Shown here: in pieces, positions 1-11,923 of the stretch
Position numbering within the stretch: the first letter of the stretch is position 1
How the letters are laid out: the number at the start of each line of letters is the position of its first letter
Origin: Chondrosia reniformis
Taxonomy: Eukaryota; Porifera; Demospongiae; Chondrillida; Chondrillidae
Direction of reading: 5' to 3'
Length of the DNA: 64,000 nt
Assembly (NCBI GenBank): GCA_947172415.1
Contig: OX359199.1
Span: 1 to 64,000, forward strand
Made by a program: the position numbers and the translations under genes
Notes under the pieces: generated by a model
Database searches by the model: none
What the model was told of the DNA's origin: nothing
Seen by the model: only the letters and a program-made list of their open reading frames with translations

Positions 1-2064
1 ACCTAAACCTACCTACCTATACCTACCTACATATACCTACCTACCTATACCTACCTACCTATTCCTACCTTCCTATATCTACCTACCTCTACCTACCTAC
101 TTATACCTACCTACCTAAACCTACCTACATATTCCTACCTACCTAAACCTACCTACCTATACCTACCTACATATACCTACCTACCTATACCTACCTACCT
201 ATTCCTACCTTCCTATATCTACCTACCTATACCTACCTACTTATACCTACCTTTCTATACCTACCTAACTTTACCTACCTACTTATACCAACCTACCTAT
301 ACCGACCTACCCTGACCTACCTACCTATGCCTACCTACCTATACCTACCTTCTTTTACCTACCTACCTATACCCACCTACCTATACCTACCTACCTTTAC
401 CTACCTACCTTTACCAACCTTCATATACTTACATTCCTGTGCTCACCTACCTAAATACACCTACTTATACATACCTACCTATACCTACCTACCTATACCA
501 ACTGACCTATACCTACCTAACTACCAATTCATACCTTCCTATACCTACCTACCAAACCTAGCTACCTAGACCTATCTTCCTATACATACCTACATATACC
601 CACCTACCTATACCTACCTACCTATACCTACACACCTACACCTACCTACCTATACCTACCTACATATACCTACCAACGTATACCTATCTACCTATACAAA
701 CCTAACTAAACCTGCCTACCTTCTTATATCTACCTACCTATACCCACCTTCCTATCCCTACCTCCCTTCCTATACCCACCTACCTATACTCATCTATCCA
801 ATACCTACCTACCTATACCTACCTCCCTATACCTACCTTCTTATATCTACCTACCTATACCCACCTTCCTATCCCTACCTCCCTTCCTATACCCACCTAC
901 CTATACTCACCTATCCAATACCTACCTACCTATACCTACCTACCTATACCTACCTACTTATACCTATCTACCTATACCTACCTACCTATACCTACCTTCC
1001 TTTACCTACCTACATATACCCATATCTAAACCAACCTATCCATACCTGCCTACCTATACCCACCTTTCTATACCTACCTGCCTACACACACCTTCCATTA
1101 CCTATATAACTATACTTACCTTCCTATACCTACCTTACTATATCTACCTTCCTATACTTACCTACCTATGCCTACGCACCTATACCTACCTACATATACC
1201 TACCTACCTATACTTACCTATCTATACAAACCTTCCTATACCTACAATTCTTTACTTACCTACCTTAACTTCCTATCCTTTATCTCCCTTCCTTATACCT
1301 TCCGACCCATACCTTCCCACTTATAAGTCCTTTCCTATACCTACCTACCTACCTTACTATACCTACTTTCCTATACCTAACTACCTATACCTACCTACCT
1401 AAACCTACCTACCTTCTTAAATTTACCTACCTATACCCACCTACCTATCCCAACCTTCCTTCCTATACTCACCTGCATATACCTACCTACGTTTACCCAT
1501 CTACCTATACTTACCTTCCTATACCTACCTACCTATGTCCACCTACCTATACCCACCTATCTATACCTACCAACCTACCTATACCAACCTTCCAATACCT
1601 ACTTATTTACCTATAAATACCTGCTTATACCCACCTACCTATACCTATATACGTATTCCTCTCTACCTATACCTACATACCTATACCTACCTACCTATGC
1701 CTACCTACCTATACCTACCTACCTATACCTACCTACCTTCCTAACACAACCTGCCTAAACCTACCTACCTATACCTACCTTCCTATACCTACCTTCCGCT
1801 ACCTATCTACCTTCCTTTACCTACCTACCTATACCTACCCACCTATATTTACCCACCCATACCTACCTACCTATACCAGCCTAGCTATACCTACCCACCT
1901 AAACCTAACTACCTTCCTATATCTACCTACCTATACCCACCTACCTATTCCTACCTCCCTGCCCATACCCACCTGTATATACCTACCTACCTCTACCTAC
2001 CTACCTATGCCTACCTTCCTATACCAAACTGCTTATACCTACATTCCTTTACCTACCTACATAT
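1..2064. repeat. CCTA-rich 14-nt satellite, C-rich strand on top
   Basis: Degenerate tandem array built on a 14-nt unit of the form ACCTACCTACCTAT, with many point variants and local 4-nt slippage. Long open frames run through it only because a 14-nt unit repeats every 42 nt and contains few stops; the translations are Tyr/Leu/Pro/Thr periodic peptides with no domain. No gene is supported here. Confidence 0.93.
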
Positions 2065-5000
2065 ACTAGGTAGGTGGGTATAGTTAGGTAGATATAGGAA
2101 GGTAGGTAGGTTTAAGTGGGTAGGTGTAGGTCGGCTGGTATAGGTAGGTAGGTATAAGTAAGTAGGTATAAGTAGGCAGGTATAGGTAGGTTGGTAAAGG
2201 TAGGTTGGTTTAGATAGGGGGTATATGTAGGTGAGTAAAGGAAGGCAGGTAAAGGTAGATAGGTATAGGTATGGGTACGTGGGTATAGGAAGATAGGTCT
2301 GGGTAGCTAAGTATAGGTAGGTAGGTATAGGAAGGCAGGTATATACGTATAATAAGGTAGGTATAGGAAGGTTTGTATTGGTAGTAATAGGTACGTAAGT
2401 ATAAGCAGGTAGGTTTAGGTAGTTAGGTATAGGTAGGTAGTTACAGGTAAGTAGGTATAAGTAGGTGGGTTTAGGTAGGTGAGCAAAGGAATGTAGGTAT
2501 ATGAAGGTAGGTGTAGGTAGGTAGGTAATGGTAGGTAGGTATAGGTAGGTAGGTAAAGGTAGGTGGGTATAGGTAGGTAGGCATAGGTTGGAAGGTATAG
2601 GTAGGTACGTATAGGTGGGTAGGTATAGGTAGGTAAGTAAAGGAAGGTAGATAGGTTCAGGAAGGTTGATATAGGAAGGTAGGTAGGTATAGGTAGGTAG
2701 GTATAGGTAGGGGGGTATAGGTAGATAGGTGTATGTACGTAGGTATAGGTAGGTGGGTATAGGCAGGTATTTATTGTTACGTAGGTAGGTATTGGAAGGT
2801 AGGTATAGGAAGGTAGGTAGGTATAGATAGGTGGGTATAGGTAGGTGGGCATAGGTAGGTAGGTATAGGTAGGTAAGTATAGGTAGGTAGGTAAAGGTAG
2901 CTAGGTATAGGCAGGTAGGTATAGGTAGGTGGGTATAGGAAGATAGGTCAGGGTAGCTAGGTATAGGTTGGTAGGTATAGGAAGGTATGTATTGGTAGTT
3001 ATAGGAAGGTAGGTACAAACAGGTAGGTTTAGGTAGGTGGGCAAAGGAATGTATTTATATGAAAGTAGGCATAGATAGGTAGGTATAGGTAGGTAGGTGT
3101 AGGTAGGTAGGGTTAGGAAGGTAGGTATAGTAAGGTGGGTAAAGGATGGTAATTATAAGTACATAGGTAATGGAAGGTATGTATGGGTAGGTAGGCATAG
3201 GAAGGTGGGTATAAGTAGGCAGGAAGAGGTAGGCTGGTTTAGATAGGTGGGTATATGTAATAAGGTAAACGAAGGTGGGTATAGGTAGGTAGGTATAAGT
3301 AGTTTGGTTTAGGAAGGTAGGCTAGGTAGGTAGGTATAGTTTGGTGGGTATAGGAAGGGAGTTAGGGATAGGGAGTTGGGTATAGGTAGGCAGATACAGG
3401 TAGGTGGGTATAGGAAGGGAGGTAGGGATAGGTAGGTGGGTATAGGTAGGTAGATATAAGAAGGTAGGTAGGTTTAGGTGGATAGGTATAGGTAGGCTGG
3501 TATAGGTAGGTGGGTTTAGGTTCGTAGGTTAAGGTAGGTCGATATAGGTAATTAGGTATAGGTAGGAGGTATAGGTAGGTTGGTATAGGTAGGTTGGTAT
3601 AGGTAGGTAGGTAAAGGTAGGTAGTTAAAGGAAGGTAGGTATAGGTAGGCGGGTAGAGGTAGGTAGGTAAAGGAAGATAGATAGGTATCTGAAGGTAGGT
3701 ATAGAATGGTAGGTATAGGTAGGTAGGTCTAGTAAGGTAGGAAGGTAGATATAGAAAGGGATTTATAAGTGGGAAGGTAAAGGATTGGAGGTATAGGAAG
3801 GTTTGTATAGATAGGTAAGTATAGGTAGGTAGGTATAGTAGGGTAGGTATAGGGAGGTGAGTATAGGTATATAGGTAAAGGAAGGTATGTATTGATAGGT
3901 GGGTATACGTAGGTGGATATAGGTAGGTAGGCATAGGTAGGTAGGTATAGGGAGGTAGGCATAGGTAGGTAGGTATAGGTAGGTATGTTTAGGTAGGTGG
4001 CTATAGGAAGGGAGGTAGGGATAGGTAGGTGGGTATAGGTAAGTAGATATAAGAAGGTAGGTAGGTTAAGTTGGGTAGGAAAAGGTAGGCTGGTACAGTT
4101 AGGCAGGTTTTGGTAGGTTGGTATAGGTAGGCTGGTATAGGTAGGTAGGTAAAGGTAGGCTGGTATAGTTAGGTTGGTATAGGTAGGTAGGTAAAGGAAG
4201 GTAGACATGTTTCGGAAGGTAGGTATAGGAAGGTAGGTATAGGTAGGTAGGTTTAGGAAGGTTGATATAGGAAGGTCGGTAGGTTAAGGTAGGTAGGTAT
4301 AGGTAGGTAGGTATAGGTAGATAGGTATAAGTAGGTAGGTATATGTAGGTGGGTATAGGCAGGTATTTATAGATACGTAGGTTGGTATTGGGAGGTAGGT
4401 ATAGGTAGGTGGGTATAGGCAGGTATTTATAGGTACTTAGGTAGGTTTTGGAAGGTAGGTATAGGTAGGGAGGTAGGTTTAGATAGGTGGGTATAGGTAG
4501 GTGGGTATAGGTAGGTGGGTATAGGTAGGTAAGCATGAGTAGGTTGGTATAGGTAGGTAGGCATAGGTAGGTAGGTAAAGGTAGGTAGGTATAGGTAGGT
4601 AGGCATAGGTAGGTAGGTATAGGTAGGTAGGTAAAGGTAGGTAGGTATAGGTAGGTAGGTATAGGTAGGTAGGTATAGGTAGGTAGGTATAGGTAAATGG
4701 GTGTAGGAAGGGAGGGAGGGATAGGCAGGTGGGTATAGGTAAATAGATATAAGAAGGTAGGTAGGTTTAGGTGGGTAGGTATAGGTGGGTTGGTATAGGT
4801 AGGTTGGTATAGGAAGGTAGGTATAGGTAGGTAGTTAGGTATAGATAGGTGGGTATAGGTAGGTGGGCATAAGTAGGTAGGTATATGTAGGTAGGTAAAG
4901 ATAGGTAGGTATAGGTAGGTAGATATAGGAAGGTGGATATAGGTAGGCATGTATAGGAAGATAGGTCTAGGTAGATAGGCATAGGTAAGTAGGTATAGGA

Positions 5001-5535
5001 AGGCAGGTTTATAGGTATAGTTAGGTAGGTATAGGAAGGTGTGTATTGGTAGTTAAGTATGTATAGGTAGGTTGGTAGAGTTAGGCAGGTTTAAGAAGGT
5101 AGGTTTAGGTAGGTGAGCAAAGGAATGTAGATATATGAAGGTAGGTATAGGTAGGTAGGTAAAGTTAGTTAGGTATAGGTAGGTAGGTAAAGGTAGGTAG
5201 GTATAGGTAGGGAGGTGTAGGTAGGTAGGTATAGGTAGGTAAATACAGGCAGGTGGGTATAGGTAGGTAGGTATAGAAAGATAGGTCTAGGTAGCTAGGT
5301 ATAGGTAGGTAGGTATAGGTAGGTAGGTATAGGGGGGTTATAGTAAAATGGGTATAGGAAGGTAAGTAAAGGTATATAGGTAATGAAAGGTATGTATAGG
5401 TAGGGAGGTATAGGAAGGTGGGTATAGGTAGGAAGGTATAGGTAAGTTGGTTTAGATTGGTGGGTATATGTACGTAGGTAAAGGAAGGTAGGTGTAGGTA
5501 GGTGTGTATAGGTAGGTAAGTAAAGGTAGGTATAG
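2065..5535. repeat. Same satellite in opposite orientation (G-rich strand on top)
   Basis: The same unit continues as its reverse complement (AGGTAGGTAGGTAT type) up to about 5535, where unique AT-rich sequence begins. The polarity switch near 2064 is abrupt, with CATATACTAGGTAGG at the junction. Long minus-strand open frames (for example 2053-3018 and 4099-4950) are periodic shadows of the repeat, not genes. Confidence 0.93.
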
Positions 5536-6443
5536 TGCAAATCAGCATAAAGTTCCCAAAAGGTAAAAATCAATTACTAAGCGATGACAGCGATGAATGG
5601 CACTTTAGGGGTTACTTTCGGCTAGTTTTTGTACCTTAATTTGTAGAGTAAGCTTAGAATATCTCAATTTGAATGCGACTTCCTGTTGCCATGGCGATTA
5701 ACGGTTGCACAATCAATTTTTAGAAGAAGAAGAGAAATTGAAGTGTTTTGCCGTTTTTGGAAATTTCAAGCTTCTGAGTTGATGAATTTCAACCCAACGT
5801 TCTGGAGAGATGGGTAGCTATATTATCTAAACTTTTAAGGATGAAAAATGCAATTCAACAGTTTAAAGGTGAGATATTGTGTTTTTCCGTAATATCGCAC
5901 CCTTTAATCTCGGAGAAATTTCTCTTGTTAATATAGTGGTTTCGGTAAACTAAATACATTTTCATTAATAGTTTTAAAATATCTAAAAATTTAAGGATGT
6001 TCATCGCGATATGTGTTTTCTTAACTAAGAAAACGGCTTTTAGATTTTTACTTATTTTTTTATTCTATAGTTGTAAACCTTTATGTAGACATCGGTATAG
6101 TTGTAAAATCTATAGTTTTAAACTGTGTGTGGCTTAAAGTAAGCTAATAGTCCTGAAATGTAAGTATAATCACTAGAGCATTTTAGGAAAAAACACCTAT
6201 TGCCTATTATATCTGTTATACATTTTCCTAAGCTGGCTGAGCCAGCAGCATGCCTAAAACATGATTCAATATTATTATTGAAGATAAGAAAAGGTGATTT
6301 AGTTTTTGGAGGGAAAAGGTAAAAGTAAAATACACTTACAAAGCATAAGTGAGCATGAATATGGCAACATTTTTATTTTTATAGTGCCCAAAGCTTTGTA
6401 TACAACAATGCTAAATTACCTAAGGGGCACAGGGCTATACCTG
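5536..6443. other. Non-coding spacer between satellite and transposon
   Basis: AT-rich unique sequence. I see no coding exon, RNA gene or clear repeat in it. Confidence 0.6.
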
Positions 6444-6478
6444 CACTGTTAAAAATTTGGAGTGAGGCTCACACCAAA
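6444..6478 (+). repeat. Left terminal inverted repeat
   Basis: 35-bp terminus starting CACTGTTAAAAAT and ending in TCACACCAAA. It pairs with 22112-22146 with four mismatches. It is preceded by TG. Confidence 0.82.
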
Positions 6479-6580
6479 TGACACTCACACCTATGGTGTG
6501 AATTGTCACACCATCCATTTGGTGTGAGGGTCACACTGTAATATGGTCAAGCTGTCAATTTAGTGTGAGGATCACACCCT
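6461..6580. repeat. Left subterminal palindromic repeats
   Basis: Four or five copies of a short dyad of the form GGTGTGA-nnn-TCACACC within 120 bp. Clustered subterminal repeats bind the transposase accessory protein in plant CACTA elements; a similar role here is inference. Confidence 0.65.
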
Positions 6581-7755
6581 TTTATCTTTATCCTTTATCA
6601 GTTTAAAGTACATGTGCATGTAGCTATATATGTTAAGCTTGTCCTATATATGGAGATTTTCAATGCCTAGATGTTAAGTTTGGTAGTTTTCCTATTCATG
6701 TGTGCACATGAAGGGCTTCAAAAATAGAACAGTAATCTAAGCTATAGCTAACTATATAGTTAATGGGTATAGCATTGACAATTAAACGGTTTTGTCATAC
6801 ACACTTATATGGCTTCTCTGTTTAAACAGTTGTGGTTTTGAAATATGTGATATTAATTGCATGAAAAATAAGAAATGATGCAATTGATTAATCAAAGGGT
6901 CAGAAGTTTGCTTACATCTGTAGACTTATATGGCTTCAGAGGCACAATTAGTGAAAAAATACAAGCCATGTGCACCAAAAATAGCATGTACAATATAGCA
7001 GGCCAATTCCCTCTCATATATGCATCATCTGAATTGATATGGCTTCAGAGACAAATCATTTTACATTTATGTTACCATGTTAAATTGGGGGAGGAGACAT
7101 TAAATGATTTTGCACATGTATATATGTGTAAGGAATTGTAGTTGTATTGGTCTGTACATGTATGGTGTTCCATATATGGTTCACTTTTGGGACCAGCACC
7201 AAAGAAATTGGCCATTAAAGGACATTTGGTGGTGCTCCTAGAAATGAAGCCATATGGAGAAAAATTTTAGGAAACCATACTTTGCATGTGAATGCTATAC
7301 TTATAAATCTGACTTATACAACTTTAAAGAATCCTCATACAAATGCAATCTTTCTAATAAGCTTTAACTATTAATGTAGTTCTTTGCAAGTTTATTTATT
7401 AGAAAATCTCTTGGATTTGAATAAGAGATGGCAGAGAATTACAAAACACTATCATTAGGATGCAATTCCCATGGGAGTATAGTGACATCAACCACATTGT
7501 TCCTTTGTCAAGGAAAGGTCTTGGTATGACCTATAAATTGTGATTGTATACAAAGTAGGTGGTGTTGTGGCAGGAGCTGATCATGAATACAATTATAAAG
7601 AGTCTGAAATGTGTCCCCTTATAATTCTTCATAGTCAATTCATAAGTGGGTAACACCAACAAGTGATTAACAATTGAACCTGTCTCTTATATCACTTATA
7701 TAATAGCTTAGGAGGCATTATAAATCATTTTCACTGCCTGCTCTGACTTCAGAGA
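6581..7755. other. Transposon left arm, no supported gene
   Basis: AT-rich. An 88-codon open frame at 6875-7141 (plus) has no recognisable domain, and part of it is a short internal duplication around the string ATATGGCTTCAGAG. I do not call it a gene. The sequence just before 7756 (CTGACTTCAG) could be a splice acceptor for an upstream non-coding exon of the phosphatase ORF. Confidence 0.4.
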
Positions 7756-8514
7756 ATGGATACCACAGTTGATCAAACAGACTTGATCCCTGTAGCAAAA
7801 GAATTATCCATTGAAGTGTTTGCAGATGCAAACAAGGGCAGCAGAAAACACATGGAAGATGTCATTGGTATAGAAATGGACTCAACAGTTAGGAGACAGG
7901 TGTTTGTCGGTATATTTGACGGGCATGGAGGGAAGGAAGCTGCAATGTACGCAAACAAGATGTTATGGAACAACATTAAGTCAAGAGAGGGCTTCAACAT
8001 GAACAATGGGACACCTGTGAAGGAAGCAATTATTGAAGGGTTCAAAATGACGCATGAGCAGATGTGGGGAGAGAGAGATCAATGGAAGAAATACAAGCAT
8101 GGAAGGCCCAGTACATCAGGGACCACAGCCTCAGTTGCCATTATTAGAAAGGATCGCATGTTTGTAGCCAATGTAGGTGACTCCACTGCTGTGCTTGCAG
8201 TGAGTGATAAGGTGAAGGTGTTTGATCATGGAGAAGGAATTAAGGCCATTCAACTGACCAGTGATCACAAGCCTGAATACCCAGATGAAAGGATTAGAAT
8301 TGAGAACATCGGCGGTAAGGTTTTAAGATCAACAGATGGAATCATGAGAGTTGCATGGAAAAGAGAAAAACATACAACAGGTTCTCCAGAATTTGATCAC
8401 ATTCCCTTTCTAAGTATTGCAAGAAGCTTAGGAGACTTCTGGAGCTACGCTGAGGATCACAATGACTATTTCGTGTCTCCTCTTCCTGATGTCTCGGAGT
8501 ACATAATTTCATAG
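7756..8514 (+). CDS. PPM1D/Wip1-like PP2C phosphatase, C-terminally truncated
   Basis: A single-exon 252-aa open frame matching the PP2C fold of the PPM1D (Wip1) group. Motifs in order: SRKHMEDV near residue 30, FDGHGG near 54 (metal-binding Asp), SGTTASVAII, VANVGDS, SDHKPEYPDERIRIE, a Wip1-like VAWKR segment, and SIARSLGDFWSY followed by SPLPD. The frame stops just where PPM1D proteins continue into the GSDGLW motif, so the last third of the fold, including the late metal-binding Asp residues, is missing; catalysis is therefore doubtful. PPM1D enzymes dephosphorylate stress kinases and p53-pathway proteins in animals. No intron is visible, compatible with a retrocopy or a captured fragment. 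A 30-bp minisatellite begins 12 bp after the stop and may mark the truncation point. It lies inside the transposon termini. A dominant-negative or pseudogene role are both open. Confidence 0.75.
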   Translation: MDTTVDQTDLIPVAKELSIEVFADANKGSRKHMEDVIGIEMDSTVRRQVFVGIFDGHGGKEAAMYANKMLWNNIKSREGFNMNNGTPVKEAIIEGFKMTHEQMWGERDQWKKYKHGRPSTSGTTASVAIIRKDRMFVANVGDSTAVLAVSDKVKVFDHGEGIKAIQLTSDHKPEYPDERIRIENIGGKVLRSTDGIMRVAWKREKHTTGSPEFDHIPFLSIARSLGDFWSYAEDHNDYFVSPLPDVSEYIIS

Positions 8515-8525
8515 GCGTAAGAAAA

Positions 8526-8925
8526 GTGAGTGTGGGGAGTGGTTGATCAAGTGAGTGTGGGGAGTGGTTGATCCAGTAAAGTGAGTGTGGGGAGTGGTTG
8601 ATCCAGTAAAGTGAGTGTGGGGAGTGGTTGATCCTGTAAAGTGAGTGTGGGGAGTGGTTGATCCAGTAAAGTGAGTGTGGGGAGTGGTTGATCCTGTAAA
8701 GTGAGTGTGGGGAGTGGTTGATCCAGTAAAGTGAGTGTGGGGAGTGGTTGATCAAGTAAAGTGAGTGTGGGGAGTGGTTGATCCTGTAAAGTGAGTGTGG
8801 GGAGTGGTTGTTCAAGTGAGTGTGGGGAGTGGTTGATCAAGTGAGTGTGGGGAGTGGTTGATCAAGTGAGTGTGGGGAGTGGTTGATCAAGTAAAGTGTG
8901 CATGGGGAGTGGTTGATCCAGTATT
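8526..8925. repeat. 30-bp minisatellite after the phosphatase ORF
   Basis: About 12 units of 30 bp (GTGAGTGTGGGGAGTGGTTG plus ATCCAGTAAA-type tail), with some 25-bp units lacking the tail. Every unit carries GTGAGT, a good splice-donor core. Minus-strand open frames with a repeated Asn-His-Ser-Pro-His-Ser motif are shadows of it. Confidence 0.93.
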
Positions 8926-9018
8926 GATTGATTGATCTATTGAAATCGTTCAATTAATGAAAATAATAATACAAATTAAAAACACAAACGAATATCATCA
9001 ATCATCTGTTCCATAAAG

Positions 9019-10569
9019 TTACAATTTTTTAATGGTGGCATAGCTACTGGGTATGTTGGTATCAGATTCTCTGCTTGCTATAATCACTACTGACATGTCT
9101 TCATAAGTGTCCCTCTTTGGTGGGGAGAGTGATGTCCTCATTTCAACATAGCCAATTTCTTCTCTTTTGACAATTTCCTTTCTCCTTAAGTCAGTATCAT
9201 CATCAATGTTAAAAGTTGCAGCCATACCAATGGAATGCTGGCTGTACTGTCTGGAAGGCAAGGTGTGAGGACTGCTGCCATGCTCAGCTTCAATTGGGTC
9301 ATCATCAGTTTCCAATCTTGTGCAATGGTCTTGTCTGTACTGATAGTTTGGAGAGTGATTCTTCCTCCTCAAGGAAGGGTGAGAGTGGAGATTAACCGGA
9401 GGCCCAACACAGCAGGGAGACTTGGGGAAGACTGAATCACGGAAGCCGATGGAACTAAGAGTACTGTTGCTACACTCTGAAAAGCTACCTGCATCAATTG
9501 ATGTGCTGTCTCTGCTGCTTCGAGCAGATGAAAGAGATATCTGTGATGTATGGCAAACATTCTCAATGACCATTCGACATCCTTTAAAAAGAAACCTATA
9601 AAGCAAAACAATAAAAAAGTCTAATTTACATTCCTCCTAGGACAGCAATCTCACTTACATGTGCAAGTTGTCCTGCAGACTATGAATGACCTCAGGAAAA
9701 GCATACATCCAAAGCAGTCCTGCCCCAAAGGTACACCTCCGCCCTGCCTCCAGAAACACCAGCCCTCCAATACTTCCACTACGCCTCAACTTGTCTCTGT
9801 CCCAAACAATGATCACATGACTGGTAACATTATGCGGAAAGAGTTTGATTTGCTCGGTTGCTGTGATTACAAATGCACAGCATGCCTGACTAATGCCAGC
9901 CTTGCTCCCAATACCTTCTTCCAACACATATATGCCCCAAGCTATCACTACACATGCAGTAGCAAGTTGTCAATTATCATTTAAATGTACACAGAGACTA
10001 GCAATAACATACCTCCTTGTGGATCATAATGCCTTGGATCCAGATTAGATTTGAATTCAGGGGGCAGCTTGTTCAGCAAAGACTTCGGCTCCACAGGGAT
10101 GGGGTACATGGGGATGGTAAGCAAGAGGCCGATATGGTTTGTCCACATGTGCCATGAGTAATCATCTTCTAATATCATCTCGACGGTGGAAGAATCATTT
10201 TTTTCAATCAAGATGCTGCGAGTAGATTGCGTGGGATTGATTCGCTTCATTGTGTCACAGTTTACTTGATGCATCGGAGGTCCGCCCTCGTTGAGACTTA
10301 AAGTCAAGCAAGCAGGTTCTATGCGTTCGTTTTGTGCCACAGTGGCACTCCAGGACTCCGTGAAATATCTCCTTTTCTATAAAGAATGTAAACGAAAGGA
10401 GTCATGCAACCAATTCTGGTATTTTACTGTATTTCTGTGCTGAAAGACGTATCAAAGAGTATGGTAGACTTCTCTCAGTATAGGGACTGTCATGTGTATA
10501 TCTTACCTTCCCGGCTCCAGAGGTACTCTGTCCTACGAGAGCCCAACCACTGTTTGTACGTCTGTACAT
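9019..10569 (-). CDS. DOK-like PH-PTB docking protein
   Basis: Four exons (10569-10507, 10376-10013, 9947-9659, 9595-9019) join in frame to a 430-aa protein; the start is the first ATG upstream of the PH-like segment. A divergent PH domain spans about residues 8-105 (ends near SWHMWTNHIGLLL). An IRS-type PTB domain spans about 135-240, with its signature LRRSGS, FLEAGRRC and the closing helix VIHSLQDNL. The roughly 190-aa tail is Ser-rich and unstructured and ends with two YxxM motifs (GYVEM near 388, TYEDM near 403) and SSYATI near 425, which fits an ITIM-like site. This PH-PTB-tyrosine tail order is that of DOK/IRS membrane adaptors, which dock SH2 proteins below receptor tyrosine kinases. 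YxxM is the PI3K p85 binding consensus. All junctions are GT-AG and no stop interrupts the frame. It lies inside the transposon termini, transcribed away from the transposase 5' region. It could be a captured host gene or host sequence between two separate elements. Confidence 0.78.
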
Positions 10570-11923
10570 AACCTTCGGCGAGTTGAGTTCTCGGCGGCCC
10601 AACTGTCACGTTGCAGATATCGATATATCTTCCCAAAGCAATCATAATATCGAGGTCTCTAATCAATTAAAAGGAGAGCTTAGGAGGTTACTACGAGACA
10701 AAACCAAGCTGTTTACGAAATTACGACATACGAAGCTTTTATTACGTCACGCTCATAGGAGGCTTGGTATTGCTCTATCAATTTTTAAATCCCGAACGGC
10801 CGCAGCCACAGATTGTAACTTGCGCAAAGATCTAACCGTTTGCTGTGGCGCAAAGGTCTCGGACAGCAGACAACATGGACCAACTCTAACTCGAAGTTTT
10901 GTAACGTTTCCCTCTCATTTGATTATTTGAAAGAAATCGTTTAAAGGTAAGTGTTTTTCTTCTAAATTCTTTGTACTGATAAATGAGCGTGTTTGTAAAA
11001 GAGTATTAATCTTTATCATGCAAAGCAGCTACCTATATAATGGGATGTTATGGGATTCTACAGTTACGCAACCGTGCCCTGCCCTCTGCTCGTTGCGCAA
11101 ACATTGCGAGCACGTATCCTAGGTAACGAGTTCTTTTTAGAGAATGGCTACCGACTGAACGAGTGGACGGTTCAGGAATTGGTCGTTTGTGTCAGAGTAC
11201 ATACGGTTCTAGAGGCAAATAAAGACAACAAAGGTACACTGCATGTGTTACACACTATTTAAAGCCATTTCTCAGTTTTCGTTCTCGCGTAAGGTAAAAC
11301 GGGGTAACTTAGAACAATATTTTGTTTTCCGTACCTTGTTTTCAGACAAATTTTGCTGGATGTCCGATAAGCTGTTCATATATGAGGTTCACCTTGCCTA
11401 GTCACAGTACAGTAGACAAACCTAGATTTCGCGTGCATTTCAAGGCGCACGGGGAATGAAACGGCGGCCAAGTAACAAAATGGCGGATGGGGTAACTTGG
11501 AACGCTGTTTTTAAAGATGTGTCGCTTCCCCCATGAGCCGCCAATAACCTGAATGGAAGGTTCGGCATGCAGGTAGCAATTATAACTTGCTATGTAATTA
11601 CTCGTGTGTATTTTGGCGTTGTGTGAAGTCAAGCAAAACAGATTATTTTATTACTTTAAATCGTCGTAAAAGTTGCACCGAGCTTCTCAGGATGCCGAAC
11701 GAGGAACAGTGAGTTGTAGGCAACTCAGTGACCATCGTAGAAGGAGGTTCATTGCAAGATATGGCATTATCACTGGTTTCGCGCCTGTTTCAGAATTTGA
11801 TTTCGTTGTATTATCGCTAGCGTGTCACACTTAGCTATTAACTTAACAATGGTGAACACCAATGAATCTAAAGATCATGAATAATAAAATAAGATGGTGA
11901 GAAAGTGAATACAACATAAAAGG
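10570..11923 (+). other. Divergent region with weak plus-strand exons of unknown gene
   Basis: Upstream of the DOK-like start. A plus-strand open frame at about 10634-10930 is basic and helix-like (GELRRLLRDK, TKLRHTKLLLRHAHRR) and is followed by a good donor (TTTAAAG then GTAAGT at 10948). A second open stretch, 11050-11220, looks codon-balanced and also ends before GTACAC. They do not join into a recognisable protein and neither has a convincing ATG. An AAAATGGCGG string (YY1-like) occurs near 11478. The rest up to 11923 shows nothing I can name. Confidence 0.25.

Noticed and set aside
2053-5573. Several long minus-strand open frames (up to 321 codons) rich in Tyr, Leu, Pro and Thr
   Set aside because: They are translations of a 14-nt tandem repeat that happens to lack stops. 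Composition is perfectly periodic and no splice or start context supports a gene.
8526-8925. CRISPR-like regular repeats
   Set aside because: The units are directly adjacent with no unique spacers, the genome is eukaryotic, and no cas gene is present. It is a minisatellite. The same applies to 17925-18715.
10583-10930. 115-codon plus-strand open frame overlapping the DOK-like 5' end
   Set aside because: It starts at TTG, not ATG, and has no recognised domain. It is kept only as a possible exon in the spacer description.
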